A program made the translations under genes and the position numbers. Positions 44,849 through 53,716 of a stretch of 64,000 bases of DNA are shown one piece after another; position 1 is the first letter of the stretch; every line of letters begins with the position of its first letter. Source of the DNA: Lachnospiraceae bacterium (lineage in GTDB: Bacteria; Bacillota; Clostridia; Lachnospirales; Lachnospiraceae); contig CAJTCE010000004.1 of NCBI GenBank assembly GCA_910574745.1, forward strand, positions 62,001 through 126,000, read 5' to 3'. Below the pieces are notes generated by a model, which saw only the letters and a list, made by a program, of their open reading frames with translations, had not been told where the DNA came from and searched no databases.

Positions 44849-45385
44849 GTGTCTGATATTACAACATGAATATTCCTGTTCGGACTTTTGGCAACGCCGG
44901 TTATTCTTCTTATTATTGATATGGTTTTGGGAGTCAGAAAGCAAAGAAGCCTGATTTTTGAAATAATTGCTTTTGGGGTGGACTTCTGCTATATGGCATT
45001 ATGCTGGGAGATATGGGATCCTCTTGTATACAGCCAGCCTATTAACAGATGGATGGTTTTTGCATCTGCGCATGAACCGGTAAGCAGAGATCATGCAGCG
45101 ACCCTGATCGTCATTGCCGTCATAGGATTTTTTTCGTATCTTATTTTGAAATATGCAGGGAAGCATCTGGCGCCTTTGGCAAAGGTATTTTGTATCGGAG
45201 GAATTTATGGCGGAGTCATTGTCAATGTGTTGTTTTTGGTGCAGCTGTTGTGCGGCGCAAGGCCTATAGACATTTCCCCGGGGAAGGTAATCAGTGAAAA
45301 CATTGTATACATTTTATGTGAATGTATTGTTCCCGTTTTGATGAAAAGCCGGAAAACAGGATTTGCAGCCAGTATCTGCTTTTAG
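44849..45385 (+). pseudogene. Small membrane protein gene interrupted by an in-frame TGA
   Basis: A GTG (44849) 9 nt after GGGGGAG starts the reading frame MSDITT, then TGA at 44867-44869, then an uninterrupted hydrophobic frame (IFLFGLLATPVILLIIDMV…) to 45385. The frame is thus continuous apart from one codon that would be Trp (TGG) by a single base change. Without the 5' codons the only near start is TTG 44888 (165 aa) with no ribosome site. The downstream part has about four membrane helices (residues about 5-20, 75-95, 105-130). Could be a nonsense mutation, a read error, or recoding. Last gene of the ABC unit. Confidence 0.6.
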
Positions 45386-45490
45386 AAAATAAAATGATGA
45401 ATCATGGCAGCGTGGTTTCCGATTAAATTTCCAAACAAAGGATGTTTTCCGATATACCCCGCAGATTTTGCTTATATTGATTACAAAGGT

Positions 45491-45525
45491 CATTATAAAG
45501 CGTAGAGCTTTATAGTGGCTTTTTT
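45491..45525 (+). terminator. Rho-independent terminator before the rubredoxin gene
   Basis: CATTATAAAGC pairs with GCTTTATAGTG (one G-U pair) across a 5-nt loop, followed by GCTTTTTT. It ends the ABC transporter unit. Confidence 0.75.
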
Positions 45526-45626
45526 CACGAAAAAATAAGGGAAGCATTTTTATCTGTGTATCAATATGCATATAAAAATGAAAATATTGCCATACTAGAC
45601 AAAAAAGAAAAAGAAGGTCTGATAGG

Positions 45627-45788
45627 ATGAAGTATATTTGTACAGTCTGTGCCTACGTCTATGATGAAGAGCAGGGAGACCCGGAAAGCGGCATTGCGCC
45701 GGGAACGAAATGGGAGGATGTGCCCGAAGACTATTTATGTCCCTTGTGTAAAGTGGGAAAAGAATATTTTGAAAAACAGGCGGATTAG
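45627..45788 (+). CDS. Rubredoxin
   Basis: A 53-aa iron protein read from ATG 45627 to TAG 45786-45788. The four iron ligands are C5xxC8 and C38PLC41; [20 protein letters not shown] is the classic rubredoxin middle. The residues after each ligand pair are Ala9 and Lys42, where most rubredoxins have Gly, an unusual feature that may alter redox potential. It carries one electron in oxygen or peroxide reduction, and 13 nt separate it from the oxidoreductase genes. The later rubrerythrin and desulfoferrodoxin genes are natural electron acceptors. Confidence 0.95.
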   Translation: MKYICTVCAYVYDEEQGDPESGIAPGTKWEDVPEDYLCPLCKVGKEYFEKQAD

Positions 45789-45800
45789 AGGAGGAGTCAG

Positions 45801-46931
45801 GTGAAAAACAGCGTTACATTACCAATTACCGATGAAAACGGCTATTATGAAATCCGTCTGGAGAGCATCGGAGGCTTAGGAGCCAATTTGTGCGGGAAAA
45901 TGTTAGGAGAACTGGGACTTAAGTATTTAGGCTTAAACAGCGCCAGCTTTTCCAGCTACGGCTCGGAAAAAACAGGAACGCCGGTTAAGGGATTTATCCG
46001 CTACAGCGGGCCGGAGGTGGACATACGCATCCATTCACCCATCAAAAAGCCTCATCTTTTGGCGGTGTTTCACAGCGCCCTTTTGACAGACGCTTCTGTT
46101 TTAGAAGGATGCGGAAGCTATACGGATATTATTGTCAATACGGTAAACGGAAAAGAACAGGAAAGCTTTTTAGCGCCGGAAAAATATCACGGCGTTTATT
46201 TTGTGGATGCCCAGAAAATTGCCATTGAAACCAAATCCCGTGTAAACGTGGTTATGCTTGGAGCTATGGCGAAGGTTATGGGCTTTGTGGAGCTGGAGGC
46301 TTTAAATGCCATATGTGAAGCGTCCCTGGGGAAAAAATATCCTGCGGCCCTTTCCGGTAATCTGGAAGGAATCAAAAGAGGCTTTGAGGAAGTAAAAAAG
46401 GCAGCAGATCAATATTTAGACGGCAAAAGCAGGCAGGCGGAAAGAAAAGCAGGGAGGGAAGCAGAAACGGTGGAAGGCACTTTGGATGTTCCCGTATGGG
46501 GCTATGAGACCGCTCCCATAGGCGGCGTCAATCCCAATTACGGAAACAGCGTGGTCAATGACCTGTCTCCTTCCAGACAGGGTTATTTTCCTATATTTAT
46601 TCCGGAAAAATGTATTAACTGCGGTTTGTGCGACACAACCTGTCCCGATATGGTATTCCAATTTCAAAAGGGAGAATTTAAAGGCAGGGAAATGATGATA
46701 AATAAAGGGCTGGACTATTACCACTGCAAAGGCTGCTTAAGATGTGTGGATGTATGTCCGGTACAGGCTTTGGTAAGCGGCGTGGAGGCGGAGCATCCCG
46801 GCAAGGAATATTTCATGCCCAATCAGGAGCTTTTGAGAAGTCCTGTAAATTATGAAAAAGCGGGACCGGACGGCTATGTCACGTCGGAGTCCTATTTAAC
46901 AGAACAACGCATGAAGGGAGGAGAGGTTTAA
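45801..46931 (+). CDS. 2-oxoacid:ferredoxin oxidoreductase, gamma and delta subunits fused
   Basis: A 376-aa protein. Residues about 1-200 are the gamma domain (SIGGLGANLCGKMLGELG, FSSYGSEKTGTPV); residues about 270-340 are a delta-type ferredoxin domain with two 4Fe-4S clusters (CINCGLCDTTCPDM and CKGCLRCVDVCP). It accepts electrons from the TPP half-reaction of the next gene. GTG 45801 after GAGGAGG. The substrate (pyruvate, branched-chain, aromatic or other 2-oxoacid) is not evident. Gap to the partner gene is one base. Confidence 0.9.
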   Translation: MKNSVTLPITDENGYYEIRLESIGGLGANLCGKMLGELGLKYLGLNSASFSSYGSEKTGTPVKGFIRYSGPEVDIRIHSPIKKPHLLAVFHSALLTDASVLEGCGSYTDIIVNTVNGKEQESFLAPEKYHGVYFVDAQKIAIETKSRVNVVMLGAMAKVMGFVELEALNAICEASLGKKYPAALSGNLEGIKRGFEEVKKAADQYLDGKSRQAERKAGREAETVEGTLDVPVWGYETAPIGGVNPNYGNSVVNDLSPSRQGYFPIFIPEKCINCGLCDTTCPDMVFQFQKGEFKGREMMINKGLDYYHCKGCLRCVDVCPVQALVSGVEAEHPGKEYFMPNQELLRSPVNYEKAGPDGYVTSESYLTEQRMKGGEV

Positions 46932-46932
46932 T

Positions 46933-49242
46933 ATGCAGGAGTGTGAACAGGTAATGGAGTTTGCAAGCGGCAACGAAATGGCTTCCATGGCAATCAGGCA
47001 GATAGGCTATGATTTGATGGGGTATTATCCCATTACGCCCTCCACCCAGATTGCCGAAAATCTGGACTTAATGAAGGCAGAAGGGAAGACGGATCTTATC
47101 ATGATCGCCGCGGAAGGGGAACACAGTGCGGCGGGAATCTGCTACGGGGCGGCTGTAGGAGGCGGAAGGGTAATCAATGCTACCAGCGCCAACGGACTGC
47201 TCTATGCCATTGAACAGTTCCCGGTACAATCGGGAACCAGATATCCCATGGTCATGAACGTGGCATGCAGGACCGTATCAGGGCCTCTTTCCATAAAAGG
47301 AGACCATAGCGACATTATGTATCTGTTAAATGCGGGATGGCCCATATTGTTTGCCCATTCCTCCCAGCAGGTTTATGACTTTAACATTGTGGCGTTGAAG
47401 CTGGCGGAGGCCATTAGGCTGCCTGTAGCGGTAGCTTATGACGGTTTTTTTACCAGCCACCAGAAAAGAAGGTGTATGCGCTTTGAGCGGGATGAAGACG
47501 TCAGAGCTTTTATAGGGGAAAAAAAAGAACCCTATCCGTTTCTTGATTTAGAGCATCCCATAACCGTAGGCGCATATATGAACGAGCCGGATTTGATCAA
47601 TAACCGATACCAGCTTTATCTTGCCATGGAAGAAGCAAGAAAGGTTTTGCCAAGGCTTTTTGCGGAATACGGAGCACTTTGCGGGAGAAACTATGAATGG
47701 TGCGAGGGGTACTGCCATGAAGATGCGGAAACAATCCTGGTACTGTTAGGTTCTTCTTATGACACGGCAATGGTGGCGGTGGACAGATTGCGTGATAAGG
47801 GGAAAAAAGCGGGCATTCTTACCTTAGAAGCCCTGCGGCCTTTTCCGGAGCAGGAAGTGGCGAAGAAGCTTGGACATGCATCCCGTATCCTGATTGCCGA
47901 CAGACAGGACAGCTACGGGGCGTTAGGCGGAAATCTTTCTATGGAAATACGTGCCGCACTGCAAAAGTACGGTTGCGTGGGAAAGGTAAAAAACCTTGTC
48001 TATGGATTGGGCGGTAAAGATTTTTACGTAGAGGACGCCCTTGCCATGTTTGAAATTGCAGAAAGTGAAAATGAGGAATTCCCTGCTTATTACGGTGTGG
48101 AGAAAGGAAGTCCGGAAAAAGCGGGAATGGAGAAAACGCCGTTTTTTGCGCCTCTTTGCAGGGAAAAGACCCAGATTTCGGCAACAATCGTAAAGGAAGA
48201 GAAAAGATGCGAGCCGGAAACGGAAAGAAAAGCGGAGCAGGAGAATAAAGCGGCGAAAGTAAGTGAAAGGATAAGGGATTGTAAGCAAGTGACAGGCGGA
48301 CAGATCAATCAGACAGCGGCTGTTCCAAAGCGTCTGGCGCCGGGACACGGGGCCTGTCCGGGCTGCGGCATTCCCGTTAATGTCAATATGCTCCTTCGTG
48401 CCATTGAAGACCCGGTTGTTTTGCTGTTCCAGACCGGCTGCGGCATGATCGTAACAACTCCCTATCCAAAGACCAGCTTTAAGGTTCCCTATCTGCACAA
48501 TCTCTTTCAAAACGGTGCCGCAACATTAAGCGGGCTGGCGGAAATTTGCTACAGAAAGCAGGAAAAGGGAGAAATTCCCAAAGGGGATATCGTATTCATT
48601 ATGGTAAGCGGGGACGGCGGCATGGATATCGGTATGGGTTCCGCCCTTGCCACGGCTCTCAGAGGACACAGAGTGCTTTTGTTTGAATATGACAACGGCG
48701 GTTATATGAATACGGGCTATCAGCTGTCTTATTCTACGCCCAAAGGAGCCAGAAGCTCCACCTCCCATGTGGGAAGCTGTCAGTACGGAAAGCATTATTT
48801 CCATAAGGATATGCCGGAACTTATGGCCGCAGCAAACATTCCCTATGTGGCGACGGTGGCGGAATCCAATCCTGCGGACTTTATAAAGAAGGCGGCAAAG
48901 GCGGCGGATTACGCAAAAAAAGAAGGCTGCGCCTATGTAAAAGCCATTTCCGCCTGTCCCTTAAACTGGAACGATGCGCCCAATAAAGAACGCCGGGTAA
49001 TTGAGGCGGCGGTAAATTGCTGTTATTTCCCTCTTTATGAGGTGGAACGAGGCATTACAACCCTGAGTTATGATCCGAAACAGAACGGCAAAAAGATTCC
49101 TGTTTTGGACTGGCTTTCCATGATGGGCAGGACAAAGCACTTGAAAAAAGAAGAATACAAAGAAGTGGTAGACTCCCTGCAGGAAGAGGTTGACAGACGT
49201 TTCCGATGCCTGCAGGCAAAGTCGGAAAGTCCTTATTTATAA
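46933..49242 (+). CDS. 2-oxoacid:ferredoxin oxidoreductase, alpha and beta subunits fused
   Basis: A 769-aa protein. Residues about 1-380 are the alpha (pyrimidine-binding) domain (ASGNEMASMAIRQIG, YYPITPSTQIAE, EGEHSAAGICYGAAVG). Residues about 395-470 are a charged linker rich in K and E. Residues about 475-769 are the beta domain with GHGACPGCGIPVN, the TPP motif GDGGMDIGMG and NGGYMNTGYQLSYSTPKGA. The two halves are usually separate. With the gamma-delta protein it should form a complete oxidoreductase that makes acyl-CoA, CO2 and reduced ferredoxin. Similar in set to the VOR/KOR/PFOR families; the substrate is not determinable. Confidence 0.9.
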   Translation: MQECEQVMEFASGNEMASMAIRQIGYDLMGYYPITPSTQIAENLDLMKAEGKTDLIMIAAEGEHSAAGICYGAAVGGGRVINATSANGLLYAIEQFPVQSGTRYPMVMNVACRTVSGPLSIKGDHSDIMYLLNAGWPILFAHSSQQVYDFNIVALKLAEAIRLPVAVAYDGFFTSHQKRRCMRFERDEDVRAFIGEKKEPYPFLDLEHPITVGAYMNEPDLINNRYQLYLAMEEARKVLPRLFAEYGALCGRNYEWCEGYCHEDAETILVLLGSSYDTAMVAVDRLRDKGKKAGILTLEALRPFPEQEVAKKLGHASRILIADRQDSYGALGGNLSMEIRAALQKYGCVGKVKNLVYGLGGKDFYVEDALAMFEIAESENEEFPAYYGVEKGSPEKAGMEKTPFFAPLCREKTQISATIVKEEKRCEPETERKAEQENKAAKVSERIRDCKQVTGGQINQTAAVPKRLAPGHGACPGCGIPVNVNMLLRAIEDPVVLLFQTGCGMIVTTPYPKTSFKVPYLHNLFQNGAATLSGLAEICYRKQEKGEIPKGDIVFIMVSGDGGMDIGMGSALATALRGHRVLLFEYDNGGYMNTGYQLSYSTPKGARSSTSHVGSCQYGKHYFHKDMPELMAAANIPYVATVAESNPADFIKKAAKAADYAKKEGCAYVKAISACPLNWNDAPNKERRVIEAAVNCCYFPLYEVERGITTLSYDPKQNGKKIPVLDWLSMMGRTKHLKKEEYKEVVDSLQEEVDRRFRCLQAKSESPYL

Positions 49243-49250
49243 GCTTTAAA

Positions 49251-49265
49251 ATATTAAAATTATAA
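49251..49265 (+). promoter_or_regulatory. PerR-like box upstream of rubrerythrin
   Basis: ATATTAAAATTATAA matches 11 of 14 defined positions of the PerR consensus (TTATAATnATTATAA), with the right half-site perfect. It lies about 165 nt before rubrerythrin and just after the preceding stop. AT-rich chance matches are possible, so this is tentative. Confidence 0.3.
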
Positions 49266-49430
49266 AGGACTCAAAATGTTGTGCCGGGAAGAGGATGACC
49301 ATAAGACGATTCTGCAAAATAAAGCGAATGTATTTTGTGGGAAAATATGGGAATAATAGAATAGAAAATCCTATAGTGGTTTAAAACGAAACGGGGTAAG
49401 CCGTTCCCGTAAAAAAGAAGGAGGAAGCAA

Positions 49431-50036
49431 ATGGCAGTTGATTTTAAAAGCAGTGAAACAAAAGATAATTTAATGAGAGCTTTTGCAGGGGAAAGCCAGG
49501 CGAGAAACCGGTATACCTTTGCCGCAGGAGTGGCGAAGCAGCAAAAGCAGCAGGCAATCGGGCAGGTATTTATCTTTACCGCCGACCAGGAAAAGGAGCA
49601 TGCGGAGATTTTTTATAATCATCTGAAGGAACTGGCAGGAGAAAACATTCATATAGACGGCGCATATCCGGTGGATCTGACGGATGATCTGGCAAAGCTT
49701 TTAAGGATGGCGCAGCACAATGAATATGAAGAACATGATGATGTGTACAAAAATTTCGGCGATAAGGCAAAGGAAGAAGGCTTTATGAAGGTTGCAAATT
49801 CCTTCTATATGATTGCGGAAATCGAGAAATTCCATGGAGACCGTTTCGGAAAATTTGCCGAATATTTAGAGCAGAATAAGCTTTTTATTTCCGATGTGAA
49901 AACGGGCTGGATCTGTTTAAACTGCGGATATATTTATGAAGGGGAAAAAGCGCCGGAAATCTGTCCTGTCTGTGAGCACGACCAGGGCTATTTTATCAGA
50001 CTGGAGCTTTCGCCCTTTGCAGAAGGAGGTAAATAA
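49431..50036 (+). CDS. Rubrerythrin
   Basis: A 201-aa peroxide-reducing protein. The N-terminal di-iron four-helix bundle has FAGESQARNRYTFAA, DQEKEHAEIFYNHL and, later, AEIEKFHGDRFGK, supplying the Glu/His ligands. The C-terminal rubredoxin domain has CLNCGYIYEGEKAPEICPVC. It reduces H2O2 with electrons from rubredoxin or NADH-linked partners. AGAAGGAGGAAG precedes ATG 49431. Followed after 2 nt by the desulfoferrodoxin-family gene, forming an oxygen-stress pair. Confidence 0.96.
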   Translation: MAVDFKSSETKDNLMRAFAGESQARNRYTFAAGVAKQQKQQAIGQVFIFTADQEKEHAEIFYNHLKELAGENIHIDGAYPVDLTDDLAKLLRMAQHNEYEEHDDVYKNFGDKAKEEGFMKVANSFYMIAEIEKFHGDRFGKFAEYLEQNKLFISDVKTGWICLNCGYIYEGEKAPEICPVCEHDQGYFIRLELSPFAEGGK

Positions 50037-50038
50037 GG

Positions 50039-50419
50039 ATGAAGCCTGTATTTTTGAAATGTGAAGACACCGTTTTTTATTTGGCATGGGGAAGTAAGGA
50101 AGAGGCGGTAAAATGCTTGCAGCCTTCAGGAGGCATTCTTGACAGCTCCATGTCGGAGGGAGCGGGAGAAAAACATCTTCCCGTAGTAGAATGTAACGGC
50201 AGCAAAGTCTGCGTCCGGGTAGGCAGCGTGGAACATCCTATGACAAAAGAGCACAGCATTCAGTGGGTGTTTTTGGAAACAAAGAAAGGCGGACAGTTCG
50301 CATACCTTTCTTCGGATGAAAAACCGGAAGTGGAATTTTCCTTATCAGAAGGAGACAAGGCTGTAGCGGCATATGCCTATTGCAATCTTCACGGATTCTG
50401 GAAGACGGAGATCGGATAG
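50039..50419 (+). CDS. Desulfoferrodoxin family protein (class II superoxide reductase)
   Basis: A 126-aa protein of the neelaredoxin type without the N-terminal desulforedoxin domain. Iron-site residues are seen in EKHLPVVE, VGSVEHPMTKEHSIQWV (two His) and YCNLHGFWK (Cys and His), as in the Fe(His)4Cys site that reduces superoxide to peroxide. Rubrerythrin upstream would remove the peroxide. The 3' region leads to a terminator. Family strongly supported. Confidence 0.93.
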   Translation: MKPVFLKCEDTVFYLAWGSKEEAVKCLQPSGGILDSSMSEGAGEKHLPVVECNGSKVCVRVGSVEHPMTKEHSIQWVFLETKKGGQFAYLSSDEKPEVEFSLSEGDKAVAAYAYCNLHGFWKTEIG

Positions 50420-50494
50420 GGAGAAGCAACGCATTCCTGCCGGTATTGTATAAAAACCGGTTGAAACGGCAAATATATAGTTTTTCCATGAGGG

Positions 50495-50530
50495 AATAAG
50501 CCAAAGGAGCGTTTTCTTTTGGCTTATTTC
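50495..50530 (+). terminator. Rho-independent terminator after the redox cluster
   Basis: AATAAGCCAAA (50495-50505) pairs with TTTGGCTTATT (50518-50528), an 11-bp perfect stem, followed by TCTTTATGTTTT. The 280-nt gap 50420-50699 otherwise shows only the ribosome site of the SDR gene. Confidence 0.75.
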
Positions 50531-50699
50531 TTTATGTTTTGCGGTGCAAAAATATGGAAAAAACCCATGACATATTGTAGAATGGGTATAGACAATCGAG
50601 AAAATTAAAAGCGGTCATTTTTCTTACAGACTGCTTCTGAATTTTCGTAACTACCTGTCAACGGAAACAATAAAATCTATATAGCAGGAGGTACATCGT

Positions 50700-51464
50700 A
50701 TGGGCAGATTAGAAGGAAAAGTAGCAGTTATTACCGGAGGCAATTCGGGGATCGGGGCAAAAGCGGCTGAGCTGTTTGCAAGAGAAGGAGCAAAGGTAGT
50801 CATTTCTGCCAGAAGGGAAGCGCAGCTTTTGGAAGTGGAAAAAGGAATACGGGAACAGGGCGGAGAAGTCATGAGCGTGACCTGTGACATTTCAAAGTCG
50901 GAGCAATGTGCGGCCCTGATTGAAAAGACTGTGGAAAAATTCGGAACCGTTGATATTTTAGTAAATAACGCAGGGGTGCTTGACAGCGGCATTGAGGCGG
51001 TGGAAAAGGTTTCCGATGAGACCATTGATTATCTTATTGACATCAACACAAAAGGAACGATCTATGTGACGAGAGAATGTGCCAAGGTAATGCTTTCAAA
51101 GAAATCCGGTTCTATTGTCAATGTATCCAGTGTGGCGGGATATTGCGGCAACGGCGGAGCCGCTTATGTGGCAAGCAAAGCAGCGGTTATCGGTCTTACC
51201 AAAAACATTGCCATGAGAAGCGCGGCCTTGAATGTGCGCTGCAATGCGGTGTGTCCCGGAACGGTGGTAACGCCCATGACCATGAGTTTAAAGAAGGATG
51301 AACTGGATGCGGATATGTTTTCCGCCATGAGCAAGCATGCGGACAATTCTCTTCCGCCCTGTATGCCTGATGAAGTGGCCAATGTACTGTTGTTTTTAGC
51401 TTCCGATGAATCGTCGGCAGTAACAGGTCAGGTCATGGTAGTGGATCATGGAGCGGATTTGTAG
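50700..51464 (+). CDS. Short-chain dehydrogenase/reductase (FabG-like)
   Basis: A 254-aa NAD(P)-dependent oxidoreductase. The N-terminus has VAVITGGNSGIGAKAA; NNAG lies near residue 90, the catalytic Ser in VNVSSVAGYCGNGG, and Tyr/Lys in YVASKAA. The end TGQVMVVDHGADL is typical of SDR family members. AGCAGGAGG precedes ATG 50700. Substrate unknown; such genes act on 3-oxoacyl, sugar, steroid or other hydroxy compounds. Monocistronic as far as can be seen. Confidence 0.93.
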   Translation: MGRLEGKVAVITGGNSGIGAKAAELFAREGAKVVISARREAQLLEVEKGIREQGGEVMSVTCDISKSEQCAALIEKTVEKFGTVDILVNNAGVLDSGIEAVEKVSDETIDYLIDINTKGTIYVTRECAKVMLSKKSGSIVNVSSVAGYCGNGGAAYVASKAAVIGLTKNIAMRSAALNVRCNAVCPGTVVTPMTMSLKKDELDADMFSAMSKHADNSLPPCMPDEVANVLLFLASDESSAVTGQVMVVDHGADL

Positions 51465-51498
51465 AGCATAAGCAGCCGGAACATAGAGTCAGAAACCA

Positions 51499-52935
51499 AT
51501 GAAGAAGGAATGTTTTGTGAAAAAAATACCCTGGAAAAAGCTTTTAACCGCCTTCGCCCTGTTTCTCTGTTATGTGGTTTTAGGAGCAGTCATTCCCTTT
51601 ATAAAGCAACCTGGTGTCAGTGAAGAAACCATAGCGGATTTTAATGTGGAGGATTTTTACGGAGAGGAAGAGGCATTGGAGCGGGCGGCGGTTATTTCCG
51701 ATAATGAGGACGCCTTAAAAGAAAGGATTCGTCTGATTTCAGGTGCGAAAGACAGCGTGGTTTTGTCTACCTTTGAATTTGATGCGGATGAAAGCGGCAA
51801 AGATATGCTGGCGGCCCTTATGGCTGCCGGGGAAAGGGGAGTAAAGGTTTCCATCCTTGCAGACGGATTTCCGAGCCTCCTTTCCATGAAAGGGAATGCC
51901 TATTTTCATGGGCTGTCCCTTATGGAAAATGTGGAAATAAAGATATATAATCCTGTTAACATTCTGCATCCGTGGAAATTGATGGGACGTCTCCATGACA
52001 AATATCTGATTGTGGATGATACCGCATACATTGTAGGCGGCAGGAATACCTACGATTACTTTCTGGGAGAAGGAACAGGCTACATCAATTATGACTGGGA
52101 TGTCCTCGTCTACTGTCAAAGAAAAGGCGCACCTTCCATGGAGGCTTTAAAGGCATATTATGAGCAAATCTGGAACCAGCCGGAATGTAAAACCTTTGGA
52201 GAAAGTGAATTCGCAGGGAAGCTTCTGGATGCGGAAAGCGCCGTAGAAGAACTGAAAGAACGATATGCTCTCATGCAAAAGGAGCATCCGGACTGGTTTG
52301 AGCCGGTGGACTATAAAGCGGTTACAAAACCAGTCAGGAAAATTACCCTGCTTACCAATCCCACAACCCCTTACGCGAAAGAACCGATCGTCTATTACAA
52401 AATGACCGGACTGATGCAAAGTGCAAAGGAAGAAGTGCGCTTTCATACTCCCTACATTATTTGTAACGAATGGATGCTTGAACGCATAAACGCCATCTGT
52501 ACCAAGGTAGACCATGTCACCATGATGACAAATTCCGTTGCCAATAACGGGAACTTTTTTGGAGCCATGGATTATAACAGCCACAAAGGCGACATTCTGG
52601 ATACGGGAGTAGCTATTTTAGAATATGAAGCAGGCGTATCCTATCACGGTAAATGCTTTATCATGGACCACGATATTACCGGTATCGGCTCTTTTAATTG
52701 GGACATGCGCAGTACTTATATGGACACGGAAATGATGCTGATCATCCACAGTGAAGAGCTGAACGAAGACATGAGAAGGGAAATGGAGCGTTACGAGAAG
52801 GAAACCCTGACCGTTCTGGATGAAAGAACATCAGTGGCGGCAAATGATTCGGCGCCTAAAGAAATATCAATAGGAAAAGGAGCGTTATTAAAGCTTCTCC
52901 AAATAGCTACAGGCTGGGCGCGGTTTCTGATGTAA
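51499..52935 (+). CDS. Phospholipase D family protein, cardiolipin-synthase-like
   Basis: A 478-aa membrane-anchored protein. One helix (residues about 15-37: LLTAFALFLCYVVLGAVIPF) is followed by two HKD phosphodiesterase motifs: LHDKYLIVDDTAYIVGGRN near residue 167, and YHGKCFIMDHDITGIGSFN near residue 385. The pair builds one active site that transfers phosphatidyl groups or hydrolyses phosphodiesters. Longer N-terminal cardiolipin synthase double-TM domain is absent. Starts after CAATG 51499 with weak ribosome site. Product may be cardiolipin or another phospholipid; nuclease activity cannot be excluded. Confidence 0.88.
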   Translation: MKKECFVKKIPWKKLLTAFALFLCYVVLGAVIPFIKQPGVSEETIADFNVEDFYGEEEALERAAVISDNEDALKERIRLISGAKDSVVLSTFEFDADESGKDMLAALMAAGERGVKVSILADGFPSLLSMKGNAYFHGLSLMENVEIKIYNPVNILHPWKLMGRLHDKYLIVDDTAYIVGGRNTYDYFLGEGTGYINYDWDVLVYCQRKGAPSMEALKAYYEQIWNQPECKTFGESEFAGKLLDAESAVEELKERYALMQKEHPDWFEPVDYKAVTKPVRKITLLTNPTTPYAKEPIVYYKMTGLMQSAKEEVRFHTPYIICNEWMLERINAICTKVDHVTMMTNSVANNGNFFGAMDYNSHKGDILDTGVAILEYEAGVSYHGKCFIMDHDITGIGSFNWDMRSTYMDTEMMLIIHSEELNEDMRREMERYEKETLTVLDERTSVAANDSAPKEISIGKGALLKLLQIATGWARFLM

Positions 52936-53047
52936 AGCCATATCCGTATGGGCGGCAGATATAAAAAATCAATTGCGTTATGGCTTCAACCAATGTTGTC
53001 CCATGGGTTCTTGCAAGAATCCCATAGAAAGGAGTTTTCCAAAACCA

Positions 53048-53707
53048 ATGACAAACATTGCAATTATAGAAGACGACAAAGGCTTAAATAACGGCATTGT
53101 CCTTGCCCTAAAGCAGGAGGAATATCGCTTTTACCAATACAGCGCCTTAAAAGAAGCCAACAATATAGAAGATATGGACTTAGTTATTTTGGACATTAAC
53201 CTTCCGGACGGAAACGGCTTTGACTTTCTAAGAGAACTCCGTACCCATTCCGACGTTCCTGTTATCATTCTGACGGCAAACGATTTGGAAACCGATGAGG
53301 TTATGGGCCTGAATCTGGGAGCGGACGATTATATGACAAAACCATTCAGCCTCATGGTGCTCCGGGCAAGAATTGAAAAGCTTTTGAATAAAAAGAAGGT
53401 TGTGCAGAAGCTGTGGCAATTTGGCAATCTGGAACTGGACTTTGAGCATATGCGTTTTTTAAAAGCAGGCATTTGTGTGGAACTTAGCAAGACGGAACAG
53501 AGGCTTTTAAGACTTTTAGTGGAAAACCACCACATTACCATGAAAAGAGAGACTCTTTTAGACCGGGTATGGAGCGACGGGGCGGAATACGTGGATGAAA
53601 ATGCACTTTCCGTTACGGTAAAAAGACTTCGGGACAAGCTGGAAGAAAAGGATGCAAAGTACATACATACCGTTTACGGTATCGGATATGTATGGAAGGA
53701 ACAGTAG
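53048..53707 (+). CDS. OmpR-type response regulator (BceR/VraR-like context)
   Basis: A 219-aa regulator. Receiver with IIEDD, Asp49 phospho-acceptor in VILDINLPDGNGF, and Lys in MTKPFSLMVL; winged-helix output with LSKTEQRLLRLLVEN, VTVKRLRDKLEEK and VYGIGYVWK at the C-terminus. Frame is open to 52973, but ATG 53048 gives the standard receiver start, with AAAGGAG about 12 nt upstream. The kinase follows after 9 nt and an ABC transporter after that, the arrangement of antimicrobial-peptide detoxification modules. Confidence 0.92.
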   Translation: MTNIAIIEDDKGLNNGIVLALKQEEYRFYQYSALKEANNIEDMDLVILDINLPDGNGFDFLRELRTHSDVPVIILTANDLETDEVMGLNLGADDYMTKPFSLMVLRARIEKLLNKKKVVQKLWQFGNLELDFEHMRFLKAGICVELSKTEQRLLRLLVENHHITMKRETLLDRVWSDGAEYVDENALSVTVKRLRDKLEEKDAKYIHTVYGIGYVWKEQ

Positions 53708-53716
53708 GGAAAAGGC

